Shown in pieces: positions 1-6,396 of a DNA stretch of 7,867 nucleotides. Positions within the stretch are counted from its first letter, which is position 1, and each line of letters begins with the position of its first letter. The stretch covers positions 1 through 7,867 of the forward strand of contig JAPUHG010000264.1 in assembly GCA_027297845.1 (NCBI GenBank), read 5' to 3'. The notes below the pieces were generated by a model. It saw only the letters and a list, made by a program, of their open reading frames with translations. It ran no database searches and was not told the origin of the DNA. This stretch comes from Gammaproteobacteria bacterium. GTDB taxonomy: Bacteria; Pseudomonadota; Gammaproteobacteria; Steroidobacterales; MnTg04. The translations under genes and the position numbers were made by a program.

Positions 1-349
1 ACCGCGTTACATGGTGCCGCTCGCGGGCATGATATTCGCCAACTCGATGAACGCCGTCAGCCTCGCGGCCGAACGGTTCGAGGCGGAACGGGACAGAGAC
101 GTTGGCTACACCGAAGCACGCAGCGCGGCATTGCAGGCATCGTTAATACCGATCATCAATTCGCTGTTCGCCGTGGGGCTGGTTTCGCTGCCGGGCATGA
201 TGACCGGGCAGATTCTCTCCGGCGTCTCACCGTTCATCGCGGCCCGGTATCAAATCGTCGTCATGTGCATGATATTCGGCACCGCCGGCATGTCATCGGC
301 GATTTACCTGGCGTTGGCAAAAAGGGACCCACAGAGTGGCCAGGCGTAA
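1..349 (+). CDS. fetB: FetB-type (UPF0014) ABC transporter permease, C-terminal part
   Basis: This is the 3' end of a membrane permease cut by the left window edge; the reading frame is open from position 2 (Pro-Arg-Tyr before the first Met). The visible ~115 residues contain three hydrophobic stretches. They also carry hallmarks of the UPF0014/FetB family: PRYMVPLAGMIFANSMNAVS at the start and SLPGMMTGQILSGVSP followed by ARYQIVVM near the end. In E. coli, FetB works with the ATPase FetA in an inner-membrane ABC exporter linked to iron export and peroxide resistance. That role is family knowledge, and the substrate here is not shown by the sequence. The ATPase gene would be expected just upstream, outside the window. 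The protein ends with a short polar tail, and the next gene starts 5 nt after its stop codon, so the two are probably cotranscribed. Confidence 0.88.
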   Translation, partial: PRYMVPLAGMIFANSMNAVSLAAERFEAERDRDVGYTEARSAALQASLIPIINSLFAVGLVSLPGMMTGQILSGVSPFIAARYQIVVMCMIFGTAGMSSAIYLALAKRDPQSGQA

Positions 350-354
350 ACAAG

Positions 355-948
355 ATGTGGGACGCACAGATTCAAACCTTCGATGGCGACCGTATCCAGA
401 AAATCACGATCACCGAAAACAAAGAACCGGTTCCTTACTCCGCCGTTGTACAAGCGTGGAGGGACAACCAGGAATTTCGCGCTTTCTTTATATCCCTGAT
501 CGCCAAAGCGCCGTTCCCGGCATGCTACTGGGAAACCCCGCCGGTCACTAAGGTCACTTTCGATCAGCAATTCGAGTTTGTATTGGTGGATAGCTCGCAA
601 CTGCGCGATGTGCGAGCGGATCCTGTCACCTTTGCCGGCCACTTCGAATCATCGGGCGCCATTGACGCAGTGGTCAGCTTCTGGAATCTTGGCAAGGATG
701 CATTGCTGGTTGCACCCTGCCCGCTTGATGATGATTCCGCTTACGCCCACCTGGCGGATTTCACAAGAAACGCACCGCTCGAGCAACAACACGCACTTTG
801 GAAAAGAGTCGGGATCGCGGTCGAGGAGCAACTTTGCGATCGGCCGCTGTGGCTCAGCACCGCGGGAACCGGCATATACTGGCTGCACGTGAGACTGGAT
901 AGCCGTCCGAAGTACTATACTTACCAACCGTACCGAGAAGCGCGTTGA
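355..948 (+). CDS. DUF6940 family protein (conserved, unknown function)
   Basis: This encodes a 197-residue soluble protein with no signal peptide or membrane helix. I chose the ATG at 355 because the protein then begins MWDAQIQTFDGDRIQK, which matches the family start as I remember it. An upstream in-frame ATG at 265 would overlap the permease by about 85 nt and add an unrelated-looking tail. Conserved-looking blocks are FRAFFISLIAKAPFPACYWETPP (written here as FRAFF, then PF..CYWETPP), FEFVLVDSS, FWNLGKDALLVAPCP, and near the C terminus LWLSTAGTGIYWLHVRLDSR followed by PKYY. I assign DUF6940 from memory of these blocks. No catalytic motif is recognisable. No strong Shine-Dalgarno sequence is seen, so translation may be coupled to the permease stop codon 5 nt upstream. 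The gene converges on the TPR protein gene. Confidence 0.8.
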   Translation: MWDAQIQTFDGDRIQKITITENKEPVPYSAVVQAWRDNQEFRAFFISLIAKAPFPACYWETPPVTKVTFDQQFEFVLVDSSQLRDVRADPVTFAGHFESSGAIDAVVSFWNLGKDALLVAPCPLDDDSAYAHLADFTRNAPLEQQHALWKRVGIAVEEQLCDRPLWLSTAGTGIYWLHVRLDSRPKYYTYQPYREAR

Positions 949-1005
949 ATCTACGCAGAGCATGACAAAAGAAATCGAGCGCATCCTTTCAGGAGATTCT
1001 GCCGG

Positions 1006-3084
1006 CTAAATAGAGCCTAATTGAGCCGCCATATCGGCTTCGATCTCTGCCCGCATGGATTGAAATTCGGCTTCGTCACGTATCGAATCCAGGTTGGGAT
1101 CGTGATCGATGTAAAACCACCAAGAAGCACGCCAGCCTTCGTCGATAGCCGTCCTGAGAGCCGCAAGCGCTTTGCCGGTCTCACCACGCAAAGCATAAAT
1201 AATGGCGTCCGCGATCCAGTATCCACCCTGACCAAGCCGTGGGATCGTCTGCACGAATGCCAGGCATTTTTCCAGGAGCCTCTCTGCCCGCTCCTGCTCG
1301 CCGAGTTTCATTAGCACCAGCGCAAAATCGATAGAGACCTGGAAATTGATTCTGTTTATTTGCAACTCCTGGTCATCGAGTAACGCTGGAAAGTATTGTT
1401 CATACCTGGCGCGGGCCTCTGCATCGCGGCCCGCCCGCAAATCCTCATTACGCAGCAGTGCAATCGCCGCCCAGCCCCACCAGACATTTGGATTGGCCGT
1501 GAGGGCCTTGCCGGCACACTCATAAACTATGGCGTCTTCGCCCCGCTTCAAGGCCAGAAACGCCCGGGCAACATTTGGCCGGTAGGTTTCTGACCCCAGC
1601 TCAATGGCCTTGTTAACCCGGCGCTCGGCCTCTGCCTGATCGCCCAGGTCCAGGTACAGAAGACCGAGATAAGCCGGATAATTTGGACTGCTCGGCGAGG
1701 TCGAGACGCCTTTCTCGAACCAGGGCAACGCCTCGGCGATACGCCCGTATGCCTCCCAGTAAACGAAACCGATAAGCGGATAAACGGCGGCAATAGCCGG
1801 ATCGATCCCGATCACCCGGTGATACTGAGCCAAAGCCTCTTCGAACCTGCCCTGAACATCCAGAAAAACACCCAGATTAATGTTGATGGCGGGTGACAAC
1901 GGATCGAGTTCGGCAGCTTTTTTGCCGAGCACAGCAGCTTCATCGACACGGTCCAGTTGGTTGATCAGCAACTCGCCGTACCAGTGATGGGCCGTGGCAT
2001 AGTTTGGATTCAGTTCCACGGCGCGTTTAAACGTCTGCTCCGAATCCACAAATTCATTGCGAAATTCCTGCAAAGCAGCCAGCGAGGTATGAGCCTCACC
2101 CGATCGATCGTCCAGCTCCAGCGCCTTCTTGACGACGGGCTCGGCTTTTTTCACCATTGCGTCCATCGTCATGTTGCCATAATGAGCCTGCATCAAGTAA
2201 CCGTCTGCCAGACCGACATAGGCCAGCGCAAAATCGGGGTCAAGTTCTATCGCATGCTGAAAATGTTCAACGGCTTCGGCTACGTCCTTGGTTGTTCTTG
2301 TTGCCACGCGCTGTTTGCCCAGGAAATATGCTTCCAGGGCGGCCATGTTTTCAGTGGGGACAAAAGAAAGCCGATCCTGCTCGTCGGGCGACAGCGTGGC
2401 CCGCAACGCCTCGGCAATGGCGGCGGATATTTCCCCCTGGATCGCAAAAATATCTTTCGCGGTCAGATCCCGGTCATAAACTTCGGCCCAAAGATGTTCA
2501 TCGGTCGCGGCATCGATCAACTGAACATTGATATGGACACGGTCGCCCGACCGTTGTACGCCACCTTCGAGGACGCTCGATACGCCCAGCTCCCTGGCAA
2601 TTTGCGGGATGGTTTTCGTGGTATCGCGATATTGCATCACCGAGGTACGCGAGATGGTTTTGATCGAGCCTATCTTCGCGATGCAGGTCAGCAGATCGTC
2701 ATGAATGCCAATAGTGAATGGCTCATTGGCAGGATCCCGGCTCAGATTCTCCAGCGGCAGGACCGCGATGGAATTACCATCGATGACCGGCCTCGCCGCG
2801 GGCTCTTCCCGATTGGGCTTTACTGCCGGCGCCAGGCCGCTTCCTGAATCGCGCTTGATCCCCTGCGGAGTAATATCAAAGGCCCATGCCAGGATGACCG
2901 CCAACGGGAACCCGAGGATCACAAAGAAGGTGAACACCTGCAGAATCCACTCGGGAGAATTGAAGGTCGGCAAAACGACCGAGGCTATTTCCACCAGCAG
3001 CCAACTGACCCCGGCATAGACCGCCGCAACCCGAAACACCTTGCGACGGCGTAACTCTTTAATCAGCTGTGAGATGCCGGCCAT
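1006..3084 (-). CDS. Membrane-anchored FlgO/TolB-like domain TPR protein
   Basis: This is a 692-residue protein of the COG5616 type. A short basic N terminus (residues 1-15) is followed by two predicted membrane helices (about 16-38 and 46-69). A linker leads to a FlgO/TolB-N-like domain at about 103-232, with SIAVLPLENLSRD, the segment ELGVSSVLEGGVQRSGDRV and DEHLWAEVYDR. TPR-type helical repeats run from about 248 to 660, with recurring signatures such as AIELDPDFALAYVGLADGY and AVELNPNYATAHHWYGELL. The C terminus (FYIDHDPNLDSIRDEAEF) is typical of these proteins. Relatives often carry a cyclase or CadC-like winged-helix domain at the N terminus; none is present here. A GGGAG ribosome-binding site lies at 3092-3096, five to seven nt before the ATG. 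I infer a role as an inner-membrane protein-interaction scaffold, possibly in signalling. The gene stands alone. Confidence 0.88.
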   Translation of the reverse strand: MAGISQLIKELRRRKVFRVAAVYAGVSWLLVEIASVVLPTFNSPEWILQVFTFFVILGFPLAVILAWAFDITPQGIKRDSGSGLAPAVKPNREEPAARPVIDGNSIAVLPLENLSRDPANEPFTIGIHDDLLTCIAKIGSIKTISRTSVMQYRDTTKTIPQIARELGVSSVLEGGVQRSGDRVHINVQLIDAATDEHLWAEVYDRDLTAKDIFAIQGEISAAIAEALRATLSPDEQDRLSFVPTENMAALEAYFLGKQRVATRTTKDVAEAVEHFQHAIELDPDFALAYVGLADGYLMQAHYGNMTMDAMVKKAEPVVKKALELDDRSGEAHTSLAALQEFRNEFVDSEQTFKRAVELNPNYATAHHWYGELLINQLDRVDEAAVLGKKAAELDPLSPAININLGVFLDVQGRFEEALAQYHRVIGIDPAIAAVYPLIGFVYWEAYGRIAEALPWFEKGVSTSPSSPNYPAYLGLLYLDLGDQAEAERRVNKAIELGSETYRPNVARAFLALKRGEDAIVYECAGKALTANPNVWWGWAAIALLRNEDLRAGRDAEARARYEQYFPALLDDQELQINRINFQVSIDFALVLMKLGEQERAERLLEKCLAFVQTIPRLGQGGYWIADAIIYALRGETGKALAALRTAIDEGWRASWWFYIDHDPNLDSIRDEAEFQSMRAEIEADMAAQLGSI

Positions 3085-3272
3085 TTACGCTCCCGGAACC
3101 AAGGGTGAAGGATAACAGCACGCAGCGGGTAGCGTCGCCGTACTCCACCACCAAAAATCGCATCAAAAGGTTTTGCCGAACCACTTGGCACCTGTTTTGG
3201 CTGGTGGGCGAAGCTTGCTCTTATCCCATGCTGGATATCTGAAGCTGATGGCGTACAGTAGGTCTAGCCAAA

Positions 3273-3279
3273 GGGGGAG
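3273..3279 (+). promoter_or_regulatory. Ribosome-binding site of the secreted lectin-like gene
   Basis: GGGGGAG lies 8 nt upstream of the ATG at 3288. It settles the start in favour of the reading frame that opens with a signal peptide. Confidence 0.7.
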
Positions 3280-3287
3280 TCAGAACA

Positions 3288-3938
3288 ATGAGAAAATGGA
3301 TATCACTTTTTTGTGTGCTGGTAATCGCCAGCGGATTTGGTTTCGCAAGGGCCGACGATTCGGATATGAGCTTCTTCCTGACCAGCGAAGGACCGGGAGA
3401 CGGCGCAAATCTAGGCGGTCTGGCGGGTGCTGATGCACACTGCCAGGGACTCGCCGAATCGGCTGGTGCCGGTGGACAAACCTGGCGCGCGTATCTAAGC
3501 AGCGCAGCGGTCGGAAGCGAGCCTGCGGTTAATGCTCGCGACCGGATTGGCGCGGGGCCGTGGTTGAACGCGGACGGTGTTCAAGTAGCGACGGATGTTG
3601 CTGATCTTCACAGCGACGATAATAGTCTCAACAAGGAAAACTCGATCAGTGAGAGCGGTAAAGCCATCAATGGCCGTGGCGACAAACCGAACCGCCACGA
3701 TATCCTGAGCGGATCAAATCTAGACGGTTCCGCGTATTCGGATGATCAGGACCATACATGCCGGAACTGGACCTACAGTCAATCAGACGGAAGCGCACAG
3801 GTAGGCCATCACGACCGCACGGGTGGCGGTGCAAACCCTACTTCCTGGAACAGCGCGCATGGTTCGCGCGGCTGCAGTCAGAATGACTTGCGGGGCACCG
3901 GCGGTGATGGTTTGTTTTACTGTTTCGCGACCGATTGA
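3288..3938 (+). CDS. Secreted lectin-like protein (DUF1554/endostatin-like fold)
   Basis: This is a 216-residue precursor. The N terminus MRKW, a hydrophobic core (about 5-20) and an ARA|DD site predict signal-peptidase I cleavage after residue 22. The mature domain opens with MSFFLTSEGPGDGANLGGLA, followed by GADAHCQGLA and TWRAYLS. These blocks recur in bacterial proteins annotated as 'lectin' or DUF1554, related to the collagen NC10/endostatin fold. Four cysteines remain after cleavage (52, 158, 196, 212), enough for two disulfides, as expected of an exported C-type-lectin-like fold. The C-terminal half has the typical CRNWTYSQSDGSAQVGHHDR stretch and ends GDGLFYCFATD. The position, periplasmic or extracellular, and any ligand are unknown; sugar binding is only implied by the family label. 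It has its own ribosome-binding site, and no partner gene is adjacent in the same direction. Confidence 0.82.
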   Translation: MRKWISLFCVLVIASGFGFARADDSDMSFFLTSEGPGDGANLGGLAGADAHCQGLAESAGAGGQTWRAYLSSAAVGSEPAVNARDRIGAGPWLNADGVQVATDVADLHSDDNSLNKENSISESGKAINGRGDKPNRHDILSGSNLDGSAYSDDQDHTCRNWTYSQSDGSAQVGHHDRTGGGANPTSWNSAHGSRGCSQNDLRGTGGDGLFYCFATD

Positions 3939-4025
3939 AAGCACTGACAATTTCCCGGAATGTCCACTTTGGGCTGCGGTTTCAACCGGACGGTCACACC
4001 TAAGGAGTGATGTTCTGATGATTTA

Positions 4026-4098
4026 GGTGCCGGTGTTATTCAGCAAACGAGTACCCCGACACCGAAAAAGAATAAGGCAATAAGCTAGCACCGGCACC
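4026..4098. repeat. 73-bp segment bounded by perfect 10-bp inverted repeats
   Basis: GGTGCCGGTG at 4026-4035 is the exact reverse complement of CACCGGCACC at 4089-4098. Inside, CGGTGT at 4031-4036 can also pair with ACACCG at 4059-4064, so the left arm has two possible partners. The interior contains GTACCCCGACACCGAAAAAG. There is no coding capacity and no U-tract typical of an intrinsic terminator on either strand. It sits in the gap between the lectin-like gene and the tRNA-Gln gene. A REP-like or miniature mobile element is the most likely reading, but a single copy cannot prove it. Confidence 0.5.
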
Positions 4099-4112
4099 AA
4101 CTTTATGCTTTT

Positions 4113-4186
4113 TGGTTGGGGGACTAGGATTCGAACCTAGGTTGGCGGAGTCAGAGTCCGCAGTCCTACCACTAGACGATCCCCCA
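4113..4186 (-). tRNA. tRNA-Gln (anticodon CUG)
   Basis: A complete 74-nt cloverleaf can be folded. The acceptor stem is TGGGGGA/TCCCCCA, the D arm GTCTAGTGGTAGGAC, the anticodon stem GCGGA/TCCGC with loop CTCTGAC, and the T arm CTAGG-TTCGAAT-CCTAG. The CCA end is encoded. Anticodon CTG reads the glutamine codon CAG. The U1-A72, G2-C71 and G3-C70 pairs fit glutamine tRNA identity, while the discriminator base is A73 rather than the G73 of E. coli tRNA-Gln. The 5' end lies 30 nt beyond the rpsI stop codon on the same strand, with a strong hairpin between. No clear promoter of its own is seen in that gap, so transcription may come from readthrough of rplM-rpsI or from a promoter inside rpsI. Confidence 0.95.
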
Positions 4187-4192
4187 AATGAA

Positions 4193-4212
4193 ATCGGCCG
4201 CAAGCGGCCGAT
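4193..4212 (-). terminator. Hairpin after rpsI (possible attenuating terminator)
   Basis: On the minus strand ATCGGCCG-CTTG-CGGCCGAT forms a perfect 8-bp GC-rich stem with a tetraloop, starting 4 nt after the rpsI stop codon. It is followed by TTCATTT, a poor U-tract, and then the tRNA-Gln 5' end after 6 nt. It could be a leaky terminator, an RNA 3'-end stabiliser, or a structure guiding processing of the tRNA leader. Confidence 0.55.
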
Positions 4213-4216
4213 ATTC

Positions 4217-4606
4217 TTAACGCTTGGAGTATTGTGTCGCGCGGCGCGCTTTGCGCAGCCCGACTTTTTTGCGTTCGACCTCGCGCGCGTCGCGGGTCAC
4301 GAAGCCGGCTTTACGCAGCGGCTGGCGCAGTTCTTCGTCATAGGACATCAGGGCTCGGGTCAGTCCGTGGCGGATCGCGCCAGCCTGACCGGTAGTACCA
4401 CCACCGGTAACCATCACGGTGATATCGAAATTATCATGCAGGTTGGTTACGTCCAGCGGCTGGCGCACGATCATGCCACCGGTCTTGCGACCAAAAAACT
4501 CATCAACCGGGCGTTTGTTGACGATGATCTTACCAGTACCTTTGCGCAGGTAGACCCTTGCGGTTGAGGATTTGCGGCGGCCAGTACCGTAATACACTTC
4601 ACTCAT
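4217..4606 (-). CDS. rpsI: 30S ribosomal protein S9
   Basis: This is a full-length S9 of 129 residues (130 in E. coli). The N-terminal YYGTGRRKSSTARVYLRKGTG and the C-terminal KKVGLRKARRATQYSKR are diagnostic; the extreme Ser-Lys-Arg tail is the part that reaches the P-site tRNA in the 30S subunit. The glycine-rich VTGGGTTGQAGAIRHGLTRAL block is also typical. The start is set by AAGGAC at 4617-4622, 10 nt upstream of the ATG. It lies 29 nt downstream of rplM in the conserved rplM-rpsI operon, so both are almost certainly translated from one mRNA. A hairpin and a tRNA-Gln gene follow. Confidence 0.98.
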   Translation of the reverse strand: MSEVYYGTGRRKSSTARVYLRKGTGKIIVNKRPVDEFFGRKTGGMIVRQPLDVTNLHDNFDITVMVTGGGTTGQAGAIRHGLTRALMSYDEELRQPLRKAGFVTRDAREVERKKVGLRKARRATQYSKR

Positions 4607-4635
4607 GCTTTTTTATGTCCTTGTCTCACCGCGGC

Positions 4636-5064
4636 TTACAGGTCCAGCGGCTTTGGTTGTTGTGCAATATGGCTGTGTTCGGGGCCTGCGAAAACGCGTA
4701 ACTTGCGCAGCATGCGGCGACCCAACGGGTTACGCGGCATCATGCCCTTCACGGCCAGTTCGATCACGCGTTCCGGCTGCCTGGCTAACAACTTTTCAAG
4801 GTTGGTGGATTTCAGGTTGCCGATGTAGCCGGTATAGCGATAGTACATTTTGTCCTGCATTTTGTTGCCGGTGACGCGGATTTTTTCGGCATTGATCACG
4901 ACCATGTAATCGCCGGTATCCACGTGCGGAGTATATTCGGGTTTGTGCTTGCCACGCAGACGATGAGCGAGCGCGGTCGCCAGGCGGCCCAGGGTCTTGC
5001 CATCGGCATCGACGACATACCAGTCGCGGCGCACTTCTTCATTTTTTGCAGAGAACGTTTTCAT
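4636..5064 (-). CDS. rplM: 50S ribosomal protein L13
   Basis: This is a complete L13 of 142 residues, the same length as E. coli L13. It runs from MKTFSAKNEEVRRDWYVVDA through GKTLGRLATALAHRLRGKHK, HVDTGDYMVVINAEKIRVTG and KGMMPRNPLGRRML to a basic C terminus. The ATG at 5064 is preferred over an in-frame ATG at 5103: the 13 extra residues are not part of the family, and the longer start would lie almost at the predicted transcription start. L13 binds 23S rRNA early in 50S assembly. In E. coli, L13 is reported to repress its own operon through the leader; whether that holds here cannot be seen. The ribosome-binding site is weak, and a strong promoter lies about 55 nt upstream. Confidence 0.98.
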   Translation of the reverse strand: MKTFSAKNEEVRRDWYVVDADGKTLGRLATALAHRLRGKHKPEYTPHVDTGDYMVVINAEKIRVTGNKMQDKMYYRYTGYIGNLKSTNLEKLLARQPERVIELAVKGMMPRNPLGRRMLRKLRVFAGPEHSHIAQQPKPLDL

Positions 5065-5117
5065 CAAGCTCGTGTCCGGTTTTGTGCCTCGAGGTAGCCC
5101 CAAAGCAAAGGCGCGGA

Positions 5118-5146
5118 ATTTTACTGGACGGCGGCATTATTTGCAA
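5118..5146 (-). promoter_or_regulatory. Sigma70-type promoter of rplM-rpsI
   Basis: On the minus strand TTGCAA (-35, 5141-5146) is separated by exactly 17 nt from TAAAAT (-10, 5118-5123), 4/6 and 5/6 matches to consensus. Transcription would start near 5111, giving a leader of about 47 nt. The bases after the -10 (TCCGCGCC) form a GC-rich discriminator, as in promoters under stringent control by ppGpp/DksA. Confidence 0.7.
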
Positions 5147-5195
5147 TCTTCGGGGCCTGATTTGCTGCTCTGGACCCTACCCCATTCAGCCATCC

Positions 5196-5534
5196 CTAAC
5201 TACTTGTTTTTGCAGCTCTTTTTTTTGGCAAAAGCAGCCGTTCGACAACTTCCCCGCGGCCCAGGTGGCTTTCGACGATTTCGCGCACATCATCCTCGTT
5301 TGCATAGCTGTACCAGACTTCGTCCGGATAGATCACGGCAACAGGTCCTTCCGCGCAGCGGTCCAGACATCCGGAGGCGTTGACGCGTACGCCGCCCGGC
5401 CCCGAAATCCCCAGTTCCTTGCTCAGTTTCTTGGCAAATTCACGCATTTTCAGGCTATCGGCCTGGCGGCAGCAGACCCGCCCGTCTTCGCGCAGGTTGG
5501 TGCAAAAAAATGCATGTCTTTTGTAATAGCTCAT
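5196..5534 (-). CDS. Thioredoxin-fold (2Fe-2S) ferredoxin domain protein
   Basis: This is a 112-residue soluble protein. The cysteine pattern fits the thioredoxin-like [2Fe-2S] ferredoxin family: Cys11 in HAFFCTN, Cys21/Cys22 in GRVCCRQ, then Cys56 and Cys60 in VNASGCLDRCAEGPV. The segment AVIYPDEVWYSYANEDDVRE is also characteristic. The family binds a [2Fe-2S] cluster and is related to the 24-kDa NuoE subunit of complex I; the physiological partner of stand-alone members is mostly unknown. The C terminus is a basic tail (KKRAAKTSS). The gene starts 45 nt after the DUF481 gene on the same strand and ends about 50 nt before the rplM promoter. No strong ribosome-binding site or terminator is visible. 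Confidence 0.88.
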   Translation of the reverse strand: MSYYKRHAFFCTNLREDGRVCCRQADSLKMREFAKKLSKELGISGPGGVRVNASGCLDRCAEGPVAVIYPDEVWYSYANEDDVREIVESHLGRGEVVERLLLPKKRAAKTSS

Positions 5535-5579
5535 TAATTCGTCAATTACTGCTGTTTCGCTACCGATGCGAACTCAATC

Positions 5580-6305
5580 TCAGAACTCGTAGCCCAGCGC
5601 GAGAATAGTCTTGGTATCGGTATTCTTGCTGCCTACGGGCACATCGCTGTTGTTATCGATCCGGTAGCTCAACAGCATGCTCAAACTGCCGGCCAGCTGG
5701 CTCTTCAGCGTACTCAGCGACATGGTATAGGTATTGTCGCTGCCATAGTTAACCGTCAGCTCCTGATTGAAAGAAACATGGTCATTGATTTGCCAATGAT
5801 AGTCCCCGCCAAGCTGGAATACGCCATCATTCGCCTCGGTGTTGTCCTGCGACCGGGTTTGCCGCACACCTGCACCCAATTCGAGATTCAGCTCCTGCTT
5901 CTGGGTTTTCAAGACCTGCCGACCAAAACCGATCGTTTCATAAAGCTGGCGGACGACGCCCGCAAAGCGATCACGGTCATACAGAATCTGTCCATACAGG
6001 TAGTTTTTCTCCCCAAAGTGACGTTTGGCCTTTAACTCCGCATGATACTGCTCTTCAGCATTGATGCCGTTGTCCTGCCGACCTGACCCGGAAATTCGTC
6101 CCGCATACTCCCAACGGCCATGCAAATATTTTGCCGAGACTCCACCCGCCAGTGACTGGGTGTCGGTATTGCCGGTCGTACTCTCGAAACCGAGGCGTAC
6201 TTCCCCGCTGAAGTTTTTTTCCGTTTCCGCTTCCGTTTCCTGCCCGTACACCCGTGGGGCCAGTATCGCCGCGGCCAGCAGTGTCCAAAAAACCAGTCTG
6301 TACAT
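5580..6305 (-). CDS. DUF481 family outer-membrane-type beta-barrel protein
   Basis: This is a 241-residue precursor. I place the start at 6305 because MYRLVFWTLLAAAILAPRVY then forms a clear signal peptide, with cleavage expected around YGQ|ET (about residue 21-22). GGGAGAG at 6314-6320 lies 8 nt upstream. The longer in-frame start at 6368 would bury the signal peptide. The mature part begins with a Glu/Thr-rich stretch, then NFSGEVRLGFESTTGNTDTQ and alternating polar/hydrophobic strands. It ends in ILALGYEF, whose terminal Phe is the usual C-terminal signal of outer-membrane barrels. This is the DUF481 (YdiY-like) pattern; function is unknown. It is divergent from the GlcF-like gene and followed by the ferredoxin gene. 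Confidence 0.88.
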   Translation of the reverse strand: MYRLVFWTLLAAAILAPRVYGQETEAETEKNFSGEVRLGFESTTGNTDTQSLAGGVSAKYLHGRWEYAGRISGSGRQDNGINAEEQYHAELKAKRHFGEKNYLYGQILYDRDRFAGVVRQLYETIGFGRQVLKTQKQELNLELGAGVRQTRSQDNTEANDGVFQLGGDYHWQINDHVSFNQELTVNYGSDNTYTMSLSTLKSQLAGSLSMLLSYRIDNNSDVPVGSKNTDTKTILALGYEF

Positions 6306-6348
6306 CAAGAAAACTCTCCCGTGTGTTTGTTTGGAATCGCCCGCCGTC

Positions 6349-6376
6349 TTGATATCCGTGCAGGACAAGATCGCAA
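6349..6376 (-). promoter_or_regulatory. Weak candidate promoter of the DUF481 gene
   Basis: On the minus strand TTGCGA (6371-6376) and TATCAA (6349-6354) are 16 nt apart. Both boxes are poor matches. The placement, about 40 nt upstream of the DUF481 start codon, is reasonable, but the call is tentative. Confidence 0.25.
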
Positions 6377-6396
6377 AACGCCGGCGAACAACCGGC

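Noticed and set aside
265..354. Longer N terminus for the DUF6940 protein
   Set aside because: It would lie inside the permease gene in another frame, and the extra residues look like out-of-frame translation.
1957..2847. Plus-strand 296-codon ORF inside the TPR protein gene
   Set aside because: It is antisense to a clearly real gene with recognisable FlgO-like and TPR signatures; its translation shows no family features.
4001..4026. AAGGAG near 4002 followed by ATG codons, as a possible small gene
   Set aside because: The ATGs that follow hit stop codons within two or three codons, so nothing is encoded.
4031..4070. CGGTGT/ACACCG stem as an intrinsic terminator for the lectin-like gene
   Set aside because: The loop is over 20 nt and the stem is followed by an A-rich, not T-rich, run on the plus strand.
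4112..4567. Plus-strand 151-codon ORF beginning MVGGLGFEPRLAESESAVLP
   Set aside because: Its first part is the antisense translation of the tRNA-Gln gene and the rest is antisense to rpsI. ORFs with this GFEPRL...LPLDDPP start are a well-known tRNA artefact.
5046..5537. Plus-strand 163-codon ORF across the rplM promoter and ferredoxin gene
   Set aside because: It is antisense to the ferredoxin gene and to the rplM leader, and has no recognisable features.
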